A stretch of 64,000 nucleotides of DNA from Hermodice carunculata (taxonomy: Eukaryota; Annelida; Polychaeta; Eunicida; Amphinomidae). The position numbers and the translations under genes were made by a program. The stretch lies in the NCBI GenBank assembly GCA_964020975.1, contig OZ026630.1:66249277-66313276 (forward strand), given 5' to 3'. This document shows positions 47,356 to 60,987 of the stretch, piece by piece. Within the stretch, counting starts at the first letter, position 1. The number at the start of each line of letters is the position of its first letter. Under the pieces are notes generated by a model, which was not told the origin of the DNA, did not search any database, and saw only the letters and a program-made list of their open reading frames with translations.

Positions 47356-47823
47356 CTGTAAATCAGTAACATATTGACAAACATGAATACACAATTATTA
47401 ATAGTAATCAGCACAAAGCAAACACAAAATGGGATCAATAGTTGTGATGCATCTGATTATACAGTGTGGCCCTTCAGGCATTGATTCTGAGAAATGCGAT
47501 CAGTTGGCTCAAAACCGGTTGCAAACGACGTCTAAAAAGTAAAAGGAAAAAATGTAATAGATTTGTAATAATTAAATATAATGTCAACAGAAAGGTATCT
47601 GACAAGGAAACAAAAGTAATACACATTTATTAACAAGTCTCTTTCATGGATAGTCTTTGTCTAAATATATTACTCTAAACTTATTTAGCCTAGTCATGAG
47701 ATATGAAACCGGAATGTCTGCGTGGTTTCCAACTTAACAATTTGTAAAGCACGGTCGCGTTTCAATGAGGTTTTAAACAGAAAACAGAAAACGGTTTAAG
47801 ATGCACGTAATAAGTGATTTTAC

Positions 47824-47893
47824 CTGCATGTCCTTTTCCTTGGTGGCGCAGCCATCTCTGCTGTGCATCTTCGATATTTATCCTCACAAGACT
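47824..47893 (-). CDS. Exon 4: cysteine half-module (type 2)
   Basis: A very small exon of 22 codons, AG in front and AG behind in split codons, bordered by ATCTGTAG and GTAAAATC. The peptide SCEDKYRRC … KRTC keeps the C-x6-C spacing of type 2 exons but has only 12 residues to the last cysteine. The split codon to exon 5 is AGT (Ser). Alone it would be too short to call; phase and spacing match its neighbours on both sides. Confidence 0.7.
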
Positions 47894-50600
47894 CTACAGA
47901 TAAAAAGTATTTAAAACGTAAGCTGGCAATTTACAATTGCTTGATCAAATATTTATATTCTTCAGCAATATCAGGCAACACATCATAGGCATGTTATAAA
48001 ATTCTTCAAACCTAGCAATGTCAAAAATGTTCTGCGGCAATATCATGACCACTTAAAGAGAACCGAAAACGTTTTTTCGTTAATAATGTAGAAATGTAGA
48101 CTAGGTTTGTATAACAAGAAACTGCGGTCCAAAAGGTTTGAACTCCATAAACACATGAACATGGTGGAGCAAGTATTTTTGGCCGAACTGTAATGGTACT
48201 TTCACTTACTTAGGCACAGTGGTATTGGACAGTGCCGTGTTTCACATAGTGGGGATTCACTGCATATATCCTGCTCTTGTACACAAATGTTTTTAACCTT
48301 TCACTTTTACCATTTCACAGCATAATAGACTGTGCTAATTCATTTCATGTTACCTCTGGGGAGTTGACTTGTGTAGTGTGAACACAAGAGTTTGGCCTTA
48401 CTTTGCACCTGATGACCCCGAAATCCTGGATTTTGACGGGGGACGGTCACATGACCAATATCTGTGCACAAATATCCCTTTCTTCACATTGGACGAGAGC
48501 ACTCAGGGAACCATAGGACAAGATAAGAAAGCGATTTGGAAAAGAAAAGGAGGTTCCTACCTTGGCGGGCATGCATTTTATCTTTTCAGTGTAACCAGTG
48601 GTGACGTGATTTTTTGTTTAACCACAGGGACATGGACTATCAAAAGGCAATATTTCAAATCACATCTTACTGGCACCATCCCTAATTTTTATGTATTGGC
48701 CGTACAAAGGACCAGCTTTTTTCTTTATTGCAATAACTGCGTACAATATATTTATATAGTTACAGTGTCATGCTTTAATCCCTTAATCTAGCATAAAATG
48801 TAAAAAGATACAATGTATTTAGCATTATGCAGTATATTTTAATTTAATGGATGACATGCATGTCCATGTCATCCATCAGGTGATCACCAACCACCAAGAG
48901 GGGTACATTCTCACGTCCTTTCAGGCCATTCGGTTTTTCCAGATCATCTTGGACCAGCCACAATACAGGTAAAGGGATGCTTGAACTTTGCATCCATATC
49001 AGGACGTATATTTAGCTGTACATAACCTTTAAGTGACCAAGTTTCAGTTTGGGGATCAATTAATGTCCCTAAGCCAGAATGAATATAACCACAGGGCTCG
49101 ACAATTTACATGTCCCATTGCCAGGGGCAATTCAGATTTAATATTGGCAAAATAGAAATTGAAAAGTACTTGCCCGGCTGGGCAACCATTTTTTTTTCAC
49201 TTGGAACACTATTCTTCAAGTCTGTGCAGTGTACATACAAGATCAAAGGTGCCGGCAGTTATGCTCATTATCGGAGCAGGGTCACAGCAACTCACTGTCA
49301 GTCTGATCAGCCCAAAAATTTCAAACCAGCATAAAAAAATATTAAAATTTCCATGGCAAATTCTTCTTCAAATAAGCATCAAGTGTCGTTTATTGGTGGG
49401 TTGTCACAATGTTGAAAAAAATAAAGATCATGTGGATTTATAAGTGGTGTTAGATGACTTCCTGGGCCAAGACTGCACACAACTGCCAGTCACACACTGC
49501 CAGTGACAGTGTGGATTCGCTATGCGGTGAACTGAGCATCATCCCGAGACCCACTCTTATGAACTGATTAGGGAACATTCAACAGTTCCCTTTATCCTGT
49601 ACCTTTGTGGATTTGCCTGTGTCTCCAAATAATTGTTGCTATAATCACTGGAATCTTTACTTTCACATGCTGCAATATAAACAAAGCTCTCCGTTTGTGT
49701 GTTCCCTCCTGAAACTGCGGAAGATTCACACAGGTTCATTGGGCAGAAGCAATGATGAACTCACTGTAACAGGAGTCATGTTTGGCTCCTTTTTTGCATG
49801 GGACTCAATTGACCAATTGGGTGATGTGTTGTGCATCAGAGCACATGTCTAAGGAGCTGTTTGTGTGCAGTGCTAGGAAATATAGTGACGGTGCATTATT
49901 GATTTAAAATATTAAAGTTTTTGTTCAAATTTGAATTAAGAACACTCTTTATTGTGAGGAACTTGCCAAGACTGTATATGCAAATTGACTATGATATAGC
50001 ATTAGCATATTTCACTGTTCATTGTAGGTAAGCAAAACCATGTGCAATCTGCCCAACACACTCATCTTTTAATTTACTTATAACTTTATTGTTCTTGCTG
50101 GAGTAAAGATCTGTGGGACAGTTGAATGTGTCCACATCTTGAGCAATCTTGCTCTGTTCTGCATCCAAATTGGGAGTTGTCACATGATACAGTGTCAGTC
50201 ATGATGGAAACACTGCTTTAGAGGCAGCATACCTCCACACGCCTGGTAGAAGAAAGGCCAGGTTGGGTACAATGGGGGTCCAGGTTAAGCTTTTATCTGT
50301 TCCTTGGTATGCACGTTACGCTTATTATGCTGCTAAGGACAGCGGGGTGCCTACTATACTATCATGGTAGACCAAGCAAATGATTTACGTCCACTGTTAT
50401 CTGGTACTGGGTCACTTAATAAATTCACTCTCCACTTAATTGTTTATCAGTGATAAAGCTGGACTGCATGCTAAGCCTGTACATAGAGCTACTTGTTCCC
50501 AGATCTAAGGGAAAGTTTCCAGCATGGTGTCCATAAACATGACCTTTAAGGATTGAATTTCAAACAGCTGTAACATCCTCTGGTAATGAAAATGGTATGT
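47894..50600. other. Intron between exons 4 and 3, first part
   Basis: Includes a 140-codon plus-strand frame (48369–48791) without known motifs and a perfect 12-bp-arm hairpin at 48847–48877 (ATGGATGACATG…CATGTCATCCAT). No gene is supported. Confidence 0.5.
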
Positions 50601-50609
50601 GTGTACCTT

Positions 50610-50897
50610 TGAAAGGTCTAGGCTGGCTTGTCATATGTATATGGGTTTGTTCAGTGTGATCTGCATAGTGATCTTACTTATGTCTACCCATTTCTCAGGA
50701 AAAATGTGGTGCATCTTGTAATTTGGTGCAGCTTTGTGTCCGTTCACTTTAGATTCATCTGTGGGGTGCCTGTAATTGATGCTATTGCGAATGTTTTCCA
50801 TTGTTTTTCCAAAGACTGAGCTATTCTTCAACTTATAGAAGACATTTTTGAATTCTGAGGTTGCTTCAGTCCGCATGGCAGTATTTTTTTCCATGTA
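50610..50897 (-). mobile_element. Polinton/Maverick-type DNA polymerase B fossil (fragment)
   Basis: The minus strand encodes NSSVFGKTMENIRN and, some 50 residues on, an LNKPIYI-like block, both typical of the protein-primed family B polymerase of Polintons. Only this short part is present; no capsid, integrase or terminal repeats were seen nearby. A broken, old remnant. Confidence 0.7.
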
Positions 50898-50898
50898 A

Positions 50899-50943
50899 GT
50901 TAACAGTGTGTACTTTGCTTAAAGCAAAGTACACACTGTTAAC
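50899..50943. repeat. 45-nt perfect palindrome
   Basis: GTTAACAGTGTGTACTTTGC and its exact reverse complement flank a centre of TTAAA. It begins two bases beyond the polymerase fossil. Confidence 0.95.
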
Positions 50944-51518
50944 TCTATTTTCTGGTATATGTCTCAAAATACCAATATTTCCTTTAATTAAAACAGTCCA
51001 TGGGACCAAAGTTCCATTTTTGTATCAGTCAGTATTGTTTAAAAATAAGGCACACAATTTCCCTATGATAACCCTTTGGCTAAGTCATTTGAGAGTGTGT
51101 GAGACTGGAGACTCTGTACCCGAATATCCAGATTTGAAGCCAAAGAACACCTAAGTAGCCATCACAGATGTTCATTGTTGGCTGCTGCACAAGCGTTAAT
51201 ATTGCTGGTACAGCCCTACAAACACCAGGGCTCAAATCTAGATGATTTGTTGAGCAAAACTCTGTGGGTCAACAAGGAACAAGTAGGTTTACGGTGTGCC
51301 TCCTTGATTCATCGTGCCTTTTCCTCTGAATTTTTTTATTCTTAATGTGACATGCTGCAGGTATGGCGTAATATTGTTCATCAGGTACAAAACATGTTTC
51401 ATCTCGGCTGCTGCAGTAGACTCAATGTGGCTGGCCTCAGATCTTGTATATTTAGAACCTTCCAAGTTACTGATCTGCAGATTTAGAAATGCACTTTAAA
51501 GTACACAGTATCATGGTA

Positions 51519-51692
51519 CAGTGGAACCTCGGTAATCCGAACACCATTGTATCCCAGTGAACTGTTCAGATTAATGAAGCATCTGGTGTACTGAATCACT
51601 TTTACTTGAAATGAACAATTCTGTTCCAGGAGAAGTGTACAGATTAATCAGACTTGCTGATTAATGAGGTCCATATTAATGAGGTTCCACTG
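51519..51692. mobile_element. pogo/Tigger-type MITE
   Basis: 174 bp with inverted ends CAGTGGAACCTC and GAGGTTCCACTG, flanked by TA on both sides (51517–51518, 51693–51694). The inner sequence repeats GATTAAT-GA-type blocks. Non-coding; the end sequence is typical of pogo-family MITEs. Confidence 0.9.
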
Positions 51693-51694
51693 TA

Positions 51695-53708
51695 CATGTA
51701 TCTTTGTGTTACATGGTTAAAGTTCATGGATGGGTGGTGTGTCTCTAAACACAACAATCAGCACGGAATCTGATATGTCCTGGGGAGTCTCAACAAGGAA
51801 AACTGTGGTGTCAAGAGAAGCCCAAGCAAGGAGAGTAAGATGAAGAGTAATCTGATGTAGCAGAACTTCATTTTTAACCAGCATAATAGATGAATTTTTA
51901 GTATTTTTTTGTCGAGTTGAGATCAAAGGTCCTGTGGATGTCTTAATGTTTGAGGATTGGCCTAAAATATAGTGAAATGTGAGGAGTTCAAGCCAAGAAA
52001 AGTAATTCTTCGCTGGGAAACTTCTCCACAGCCTGAGCAGTGTAAGGAAAAACGGCCATACTGGGGAGGAAGATTTAGACTTGCAAATGGAAAAAATGAG
52101 GAGGTTCTCCCAGAGATAAGTGACTCAGCCGAAATACTGTTTCACCATCGTTTGTGCACTTTCAGGTGATGATAAAAATGGATTCCTCCAAAACACCCTC
52201 TATTGATTCTGAAGCAGAAACAGTCTGCCTGGAATCTATTGCCATACATTTTAAGGGTGGACGTTTTGAGTGAACAAACATGGGATTTGATGAGGGTTGA
52301 TAACTCTGCAACTTAGCACTTGAGATCAGTATGTAGCGAAGATAAAGCCAGACCTGGTATATTGGCCAAAGTGGAGAAGGCGACTACTCTTTGAGAATAT
52401 GAGCCTGGACCTAAGCCTGAATTACCAGGGAAGGGCAAACACAGACCAACAACTGAAGGAATGTGGTCTAGAATAGGGTAGGATATAAAGACCAGACCTG
52501 GGTGAGGCCACTATATCAGATTAAATGAATCTAATTGTGACCTCAACCTGACAACAAATGTGCGTTCGTGGCTGAAATGATTCAGACTATGAATGGGTGT
52601 TGGGGCAGAAAAATCAGTCCCTTCCTCTTCCTAGCTAGACTGGCAGGGATCATGGACTTTCCCAATAACTGAGCTGGTAGACTCTCAGTTAGAAGCAGGC
52701 CTCTGTGCATATTATTAAACTCGTGTGGCTCATTTGGCCATGGTGTTATCTTCCAGTTGCCCCACTTTGTCTTATCACTTCTCGGAGCAGAACTGACACT
52801 TATGGGTGGTGCAGGACATATTCTACATATTCTTTATTCACTTCAGACCATAGTGTTTCCAAAATCTATAGGTCTGACCATTCAAAACCAAAAAGAAAAT
52901 AAAAAAAGACCTGGTAGGCCTATCACTTTTTGGTTTTCCTGATTAATCAGCCAGTTGAATGTACAGCAAAAGAAGCAAGTAGGCCCATATAGTTGTTGTG
53001 ATAGTTATGAATCTGGAACATTATAACCACTCTCTCCTTCCATAATAACTAAGAGTCGGAGAACACAGCCCACAGCACAACATAGCCAATAAAGTTTCGA
53101 TTCAATTTAGATTTGCCCTACCTTGCTTGGGTCCCCATGACAAATAAAGAGTATATTTGCATCGCTCTTTAACTAATCGATCTTTGAGGAAATAACCCTC
53201 TGCATATGTGATTTTACATAGTCAAAAATGACTATCACCTCAAAGAAAAGATATTCTGTACAGAATCCGTCATAAATGATTAAAAGGGAAAAACACAACT
53301 GTACATGTCTGTTTCAATTAAGGAAACTAAATAATCTTGACTCCACAAGAGACTTGGTGAAATTCATCACTCGGGTTGTTTTCTCCAAAAATAGGTGTAG
53401 TAATTGACCCTGATTATGAAGTCGAGATTCGATGCGCATGTTGCGTTTGTAGGATGATCTGGATACAAGTTAATGGTTTTAAAACCTTGTGTGGAACACG
53501 CAAAAAATAATATTTAGTCATAATTAATCAAAATTAAAAGACACTTGTTGAATCCTATCGAACAAATCTTGACATATTTTGTCTCTCGTGTATCTTGTAT
53601 AAATACTTACAAGTTGCAACAGCAATAAAGGTTAAGTTAGGCTTGTTTCACCAAATTCATGTCAATCATGACGGTAAATAATTACAAATGTGAAAGAACC
53701 CTTCTTAC
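51695..53708. other. Intron sequence with no supported gene
   Basis: Several short open frames on both strands; none shows a motif or splice borders. It belongs to the intron between exons 4 and 3. Confidence 0.5.
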
Positions 53709-53803
53709 CTTTGAATTTTGGAGATGAGCATCTCTCTGCAGCGTACTTAGGGCACAGTGTGGCATTTACACTCTTTGCACATTTCAAAACAGCAGATGGG
53801 TTT
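53709..53803 (-). CDS. Exon 3: cysteine half-module (type 1)
   Basis: A strong acceptor (TTTTTTTTTAG) and a GTAAGAA donor enclose 31 codons with one base on each side. The peptide NPSAVLKCAKSVNATLC…RC has cysteines as C-x8-C-x7-C and an NAT sequon. The Lys/Ser-rich tail SSPKFK is a linker to the next module. The split codon to exon 4 is GAG (Glu). Confidence 0.78.
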
Positions 53804-53869
53804 CTAAAAAAAAATAGGCAGGTAATTGTGAGAGTTGCCAAATTACCATTTATACAATTGTCGTAACTA

Positions 53870-54001
<132 letters not shown>

Positions 54002-54492
54002 TGGTTGTATGTAAGAATTAAATTAAAAATTTCTAAGAGGCCCATGGACCTTATTCTGTGCTTTCCACCATCACCAAAAATAATTTCTAGAAATGTATTC
54101 CCCCACAACCTTGATAAATTTATCAAGATCATTCATATAATGCGATATCAAACGATACACATTTGTGGTATATTGGCCTCATTGCCTAACAAAATATTGA
54201 ACTATGTGTCCTTTTCTAGAGTTTTTTAATTACCTTGAAAAATAGGTCGAGGTCAGACAATCGATGGAGAAAGGTGAGCCAAGAAGTAGATCAATAAGGA
54301 AAGTTTTATGTACAATGTATTCAGGTGCAATTTCGGTCTACAGGCACAATACTTTTTGCCATTGATGTCCAAGCAACACCCTGCCATTATAAAATCACCT
54401 CTTTTAACTAAACATGTCTAGTGACGTACCAAAAATAAGTCAAGGTCACTGACCTTATGTACCAAATTAAAATTCGACATAATATATGTATG

Positions 54493-54531
<39 letters not shown>

Positions 54532-55513
54532 ATGTGTATGTGTGTAGATCATGTCGAAGTCAATTATTTTCGACATATAGTATTTTCTATCTTTCAAGAC
54601 ATTTTTACTCATCATTTTGGTCAAATTACAGGTGGTACCACCAGTTTCAGAGGCCAGCGAGAATTTTATTTCTTCTACAACCCCACAACATTTCGTAAAC
54701 ATCCATGTAATATGAAAGATGCTACACTGGTCATAAGATTTTGACATATTGACCTGTGGATTACATTTTACTGTAGGTGGCATCTCCAACATAAACGTCG
54801 ACATAGATTTCCATGCACTTTATCAGTTTTAAAAGTTATATGGGCCTAACTAAACACTATGGGTGCAGAGGATTCACAAGAAGATCCCCATATTCCAACT
54901 GTCTATTTGACTTTGTATATCTTTGATCACCTTCTGGCCCCTAATTTCTGTCAATTGCAGACGGCGCCACTAGTATCATATGCAATTGATATTTTGACCT
55001 CCAGTATTCCACTTAATTCATGAACATCTAATATTAAGGATGCAAGAACAGTCATGGGATTTTCACATTTTGTACCATACATTACATAATACTAGTGTCA
55101 CTACTAAAATCGAAATTAAACAAGGGGTTTCATACACTTGACAAGTCCTTAAAGTTAGATGAGGCAATTTTGAAAAATGTCGACTGTATCGCACTCACAA
55201 GCAAAAAGTAAACGGGCGGATGGTCATGAGTGACGGCATGTGGTTTGCGACCTTGGGTCAGCAGAGCTAAAAAAACACACATTAGGTGACGTAGCAAAAT
55301 ATATTTGAATAATGCTCATGACTTTATATGTCCTTGCTGATGACGACACTTAAAAAGAATGACGTCAGCTTGATTAGTAACATGGAGCCTGTTTTTGCAG
55401 TTTATTTATGCATTCCACTCAAATGTGTTGTAAGATGAAAATATGTTTCCTGCCAAATAAACATATAAATGAATGGATCAATAAATAATTACACGCTACT
55501 ATACTACCAATAA

Positions 55514-55551
<38 letters not shown>

Positions 55552-57669
55552 ACCTCAGCTATGAAGTTTTGAGGAGCATAGATTTTACACCTCCCAATTT
55601 CTCTATCTCTTGCCATAGTTTTTTAAGGTAGGAGTTAATCCCTACACACACATTCTAAGGCCTCTTGTTTCTGACTTTCACTTTATGCTTCAATTATTCA
55701 AACATTTGCTCTAGACAACTTTCCTTTACTTTCTGCTATAAAATAGATAGACAAGTTTACATATTCAGAGCGGATGTTAATAATCAATGTATGGATTTAA
55801 TAAAGCTTATTCTCAAAATTAACAAATTGACCTCAACTTTTGCTTAAATTTAAGAAATAATAAAAGTCGATCAAAACGGCTAAACACGGCCACGTATTTT
55901 TTCATCGAAGTGCTATGCCATTGGTTACATATGATATTATAAAACAATAAATAAATAAGAATGGCGCAGAGGTATTTGGTAAAGCTATGGGGACAGTACA
56001 TTGCAAGATCCAATAAACACATTTATTTTTATGCTAGGTGTAATAGATACATCTCCACGTGTGAAAGGTTCTTAAAAATAGACATAATAACCAAAATTGC
56101 TTTGTATTTGCCTGCTTGTTCTTCCTTATGGCAAGAATTTATAATTTTTTGGTAAAATTAAAAAAGGATTCCAAGTGAGTTTTTGCGAAAAAAAATGAGA
56201 AAATGACATACCAATTTTTGCAATGTCAATGCCCGAAAAACGAGAGCGAGTTCAATCCTTAGTGAGGGTTATCCTGACTACATGGTACACATATATAATA
56301 TCAGCATATCATGCGCAATACTAATCAATAAATGTTATTTTTGTGCTGTAACAGGTTTTGCGTCGTACTATTGTCTGAGTCCAATGCGCGACGTGCTCGT
56401 GGGAAGTAGGATATCCAAAACACAAGTGAAGTTGTCTGAAACAGTTGCCGCTTACAAACGTTGGTAAACTAGACATGTTCACAACTCCCACAAAGTAGTG
56501 TAATATAACATTCTAATTCAAATCAATTAATGTGATGTCGTATGGCTTTCTGATGAGGAATTCGGAAGTGCAAGCAAGTGACAAATATGAATGAAATAAA
56601 CGATCATCTGAATGCACAAATAATGCAGAGCTTTGCTATTCATAGTGTCCTACTGGATGTATTACATATGATAATGCCCCATCGAAAACATCTTAATGTG
56701 TGCCGTATTGATTTATGGGGAGTAAAACAACCGAACCAGGCGTAAAAAACTTTTCAGGCCCTCCCTGTAAGTAAAAGTTACCTCAAAGAAATAATATACG
56801 GAATAAAATAAGCAAATGAAATAAATACATTAACTAATTAATTGAAGTCGCCAGTTTATGGACAAAACTTGATTTAGATTTAACTGGGCAACCTGGAAGC
56901 AATAGCAATATCAACTGACCCAACTGTTTTATAAAAGTAATAAAAAAAATCATCAAAATAACCACTTGTTTTATTCACAAATACATGAAAATGCTTTTGA
57001 ATAACTCCCTCGACTGACTGGGAGCTGCAACGAGTTTCAGAATCCCACTTTCAAATTATCGACTATGTCAAGAAATGTCCTTTCGAACTGGAAGACATCG
57101 TCGTGGAACAATTTGGGCAGAAATAGAGAAAAGCGAATGTTCGCTGGAGCGTGCATAAGATATCGAAAATTGTAAGAGCATGAGCTTAGGTACTATAACA
57201 TTAAAAAAAATCACTTTGATGTCAGTCGGTAAATGGATTCAACTTTATCTGCACAAATGACGGTCCAATTGACTGTACATGTACCCCTAATATTATTTTG
57301 TATAAAAATTTATAAAACGTAAATATGCTGGCAACAAACACGCACGTTTTCGTCAGTGCATATAACCAAAAAACATATGGGTATCCTGGTAAACTAAATT
57401 ACTGAATTTATAGAGGAAGTGGAATCATGTACTGTTTTGCTATTAAGCGGTCGGTACCCAAAGGTTAATGACAATGAAAAGCTTAATGAAAACAAGACCT
57501 CTGGGAGGGTAATTTGTTACAATACATGCTTGGCAATTTACAGTTGATTCAAAGGGTAAATATCGCTTACTTTTCCATCCCAACATTTGTCGCATTAAGA
57601 AATGTTTTACATCGTAAAGGTGTCCCATATGATGCACATATGTTCATTTGCTTACATGGAAGCTCTTAC
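54002..57669. other. Intron between exons 3 and 2
   Basis: Has (TA)n at 54498–54530 and 55515–55551. No further cysteine exon is required, because exons 2 and 3 join in phase; none was found. Confidence 0.55.
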
Positions 57670-57760
57670 CTGCATAAAAGCTTGTAGAACCTTTCAATGG
57701 TGTACGTGGCTACAGATGCAAGGCTGTATCCCAGGCAAGAGAGAGTGCCGCTCATACAAT
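57670..57760 (-). CDS. Exon 2: cysteine half-module (type 2)
   Basis: Bordered by GGCTCAG and GTAAGAG. Two leading bases, 29 codons (CMSGTLSC … FYKLLC) and two trailing bases give the opposite phase class to exon 1. Three cysteines in a C-x6-C-x20-C pattern. With the following exon it makes one six-cysteine module. The split codon to exon 3 is AGA (Arg). Confidence 0.7.
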
Positions 57761-60700
57761 CTGAGCCACAAACACGTTCAACAAAGCACAATGATTAAGA
57801 TGTAATCAATATAATATGAACAGCATAACAATACCAACATATTCTTTTTTATTATTTGCTTTATACAGCCACAGTTTTTTATATGTCCTATGACCATTTT
57901 GAACCATATTATATTTTAGAAGAAAATGTTTAAATGCTGATTTTTAATATATGACGTTTATATTTTGTACTGTAAAGAACAGTCAACTTGCACGAAAAAA
58001 ATGCAACATTGAGATTCAATGAGTACCTGTCTTAAAAAGAAAATACTAATCAAATGGAACAACATGTATTCCCACTTTGTGAAGCAACAGCTTTGTCACA
58101 CGTGTTTAGATGAGACAAAAGACAGGCCTAATTGACGTATTTACAATAGTTAACTGCAGCAAAGAACATTAAAAATCATGACAGTATTCATATTCTCATG
58201 GGGGGGGGGGTACCATTGATGGTCTTGTCAATGAAACCATCTCAGTGAAAACAGAACTGAATCAACAGCTTTCCTTGGTGTCTTTTGCATGTTTTTCATG
58301 AAAATGCGTTATGAAATCCAGGGAAAGCTGTTAACTGAGGCCATGATTTCTGAAATTAAATTAGCATAAATTTGCTGATACTTAAAGTATAAAGTATTTC
58401 TTATGTAAAGTCTGGATATATAGTTATCTCACAAATATAGTCCATAAAGACAAGATACGTTATTATTCTTGTTGTTTATAGCAGTGAAGGAGGTAATTAC
58501 ACCACAATGCTAATATAGTCCAGCGTCACTTGACAGCGAAACGGACAGTATATGTGCCAGTTGCATTCTTGTCGAGTAACGTCTGGCCAACCCATCAATT
58601 ATAAATATACCCCAGATAGAGCAGAAATGTCTGCTTCATTTCCTTCAATTCTTCTCTGCTGGTGCCTCCATGGTCGTACGTACTTGGCAGCAGGCCTTAA
58701 GTTTCCTGCAGAGGGCAACGCTTATACAGATAAGCCTCATGCATCCTTTGGTCAATCTCGTCCTGTTGAAGCGGAGTCTGCGGTCTATACCACCAACGTT
58801 TAGATGAGTAACAGGCCTATAGCATTGGATTAGAGCTTAAAAATCGCCTTTTCACAATTATCATCGCCTTCAAATGTATCATTATGAATAAGTATCAGAG
58901 AGCACCTTGGTCTTCTTTCTATAGTGATAACTAATATTTTATATACTATACTGCATATTCTTTCTGTGTATTATTTTTTCCTTAAAGAGCCTATTCCCAA
59001 TCACAGATACTGGTCAGTAGTATCAGTTGGTCCCACCAGCATATCCTTTGATGTGATTAGACTGATAAAGTTACATTTATGTCCTTACATGCTTGTTTAC
59101 AAAGTGTCAATCTTGCCTGACATCACACTATTTTAATATCACAAGTGTTTCCATATACATCAAAATTCTTGGTCGGTAAAAAGGACCAAACTCTCTGAAA
59201 TACACTGGTGGCATCATCTAATCAACTGTACGTGTGACAAATGCCTATTCCTGCCTTCTGCACATACATTTGTGACTTAAAGATGGAACAAAGTCAGTCA
59301 GCTGAGCTAACAGGGTGATCACTGGCCCATCCTATGTCCACAATACGTTTTGGACTTCTAACTTCAAACTGGATTTGCCTTGTGTAAATGCTCATGTTCT
59401 GGTGATGTTCGGGTTTTTTCTTCTTCTTTTTTTTTTCTTCTTTGTTTTGTTTGTTTTTCTTTTTTTTTTTGATCCCCCGTTCATTTTTTTGACATATATG
59501 TCTATTTTGTTTACGAAGTTTCGTGTGTTTCTGCTAATTTTAACGTCTTCTTTAAAGCGTCACTCAGATTGTTGGTGGGAATGCAGCTTGTGGCAGTTTT
59601 AAGCAAAAGCGTTCACTGAGTAGGGATAGTCTGTATTCCTGATTTAAACAAAAATAAATCTGGTACGTGCCAGGTAATGTATGTTTCTTATTGATTAGTA
59701 TCTAAATCAATAGGCATTGCAATGGCAATATTATATTTTTGACTTCTCCAAAACTGTCAGCAGATTTACTTCAGATTTGGTCGGGATATACCGTAGTGTA
59801 ATCGCTACCAAATGGTCCAAATTTCCATGATCCATAGAAGTATAGATTTTTAATGATTTTCTGTTGGGGGGTGGGGGGGGGTATAATGAATTAAACTTTC
59901 ACCATACCACTAATCCAATCCTTTCGAAAATGTTCAACAAGTGGCCTCATTATGCTTTTAGTTTTTTTTTTTTTTTTTTTTTTTTTTTTATTGTTTTTTT
60001 TTAGGATTTTATGTGTTAATGCTTTGCTTGCCTTCTTGTCCGAAACTATTGGTAGGTCCTCTTCAGACTTATTGGAATGGTACCTGCATGTGATCTCCCA
60101 TCAGTTGTGGTCTTGATATAGAATTGATCTCGTGTGGGAAGTGGTCTTAATTGGAGTTTCTACCGCATTACCAATGTTTACATTATACAACTCTTTGCGA
60201 ACTGTCAACCTCTCTTATCTTTATTCGTGTCTTTCCTTTCAATTGTGTACTATGTTTTTTCATACTGCATTTTATCCACGTTGAACTACAGGGGTGTTAA
60301 TTGTAAAGTTATAAAACACGCACATATTGGCAATCAATGTAACATATGCATTAGCAAGTATAACCCGTTTTGTAATTTGCAATATTTCAGTTTAAAACAT
60401 ACAGCAATAAGCGTGATCAGGGAAATCAAACGTTGATTATAGTTTAAAAGCTTGTCATTTGTAGAACGTCGTAATCAATTAAAAAAAAACTCATTAGCAA
60501 TGGCGCTCAGACTAGTCTACCGTTTTCAAGAGTGGAATGTGAACTTCGTCTCGCTGTCATAGTTTGCATACTGTTCTGAGAAATATTAATTTGTTGAAAC
60601 CTCCAATCAGCTGTGGTTTCAGACTAATTGTAAAAAAGACTGAAAAATATCCTTGCAAAGCTATCCTTGGATATTTGCTGTCTGAAATCTAACATTAATT

Positions 60701-60865
60701 TTCATATGCCAGCGCAAGATAATTACATTTTACTCCCTTCTTTCTGTTTTTTCTGTTCTTTTTCTCTCCGTATGTAAATACATTTAGCTCCATTGAATAG
60801 AGTCAAACCTACTATAAAGGAGTCAGTGCCATTTGTTTTCCTTTTTAATGATATGATACACTTAC
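57761..60865. other. Intron between exons 2 and 1
   Basis: Holds a G-run at 58200–58210, an inverted copy of the hairpin-ended family at 59290–59930 (hairpin end GTCAGTCAGCTGAGCTAA at 59293–59310) and poly-T at 59962–60002. An 83-codon plus frame at 58552–58803 has no known motif. Confidence 0.55.
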
Positions 60866-60987
60866 CGACTTCATCGCAGGTAGCGTCCACACTTCTGAGT
60901 GCGAACCTCTCATAGAATGTATGATTTGTGTATGCCATACAGGTTCTCTGTACATTTGCCATGCACGTCTTCATTTCTGTTCGATTT
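60866..60987 (-). CDS. Exon 1 of visible chain: cysteine half-module (type 1)
   Basis: First exon that I can place of the large minus-strand gene. It is bordered by CATGTAG before and GTAAGTG after, holds one leading base, 40 codons and one trailing base, and has no stop in frame. It carries three cysteines as C-x7-C-x19/20-C (CMANVQRTC, then DATC) and two N-glycosylation sequons (NRT, NHT), so it is probably extracellular. The leading single base means an upstream exon must exist; I found none up to 64000. Its trailing G joins the AT of the next exon to give Asp. The family is not recognised. Confidence 0.72.

Noticed and set aside
48369-48791. 140-codon plus-strand frame as a host gene
   Set aside because: No motif, no splice partner and unremarkable composition; it lies in an intron of the opposite strand.
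58552-58803. 83-codon plus-strand frame as a gene
   Set aside because: Coding-like at first sight but without a known motif, signal or splice partner.
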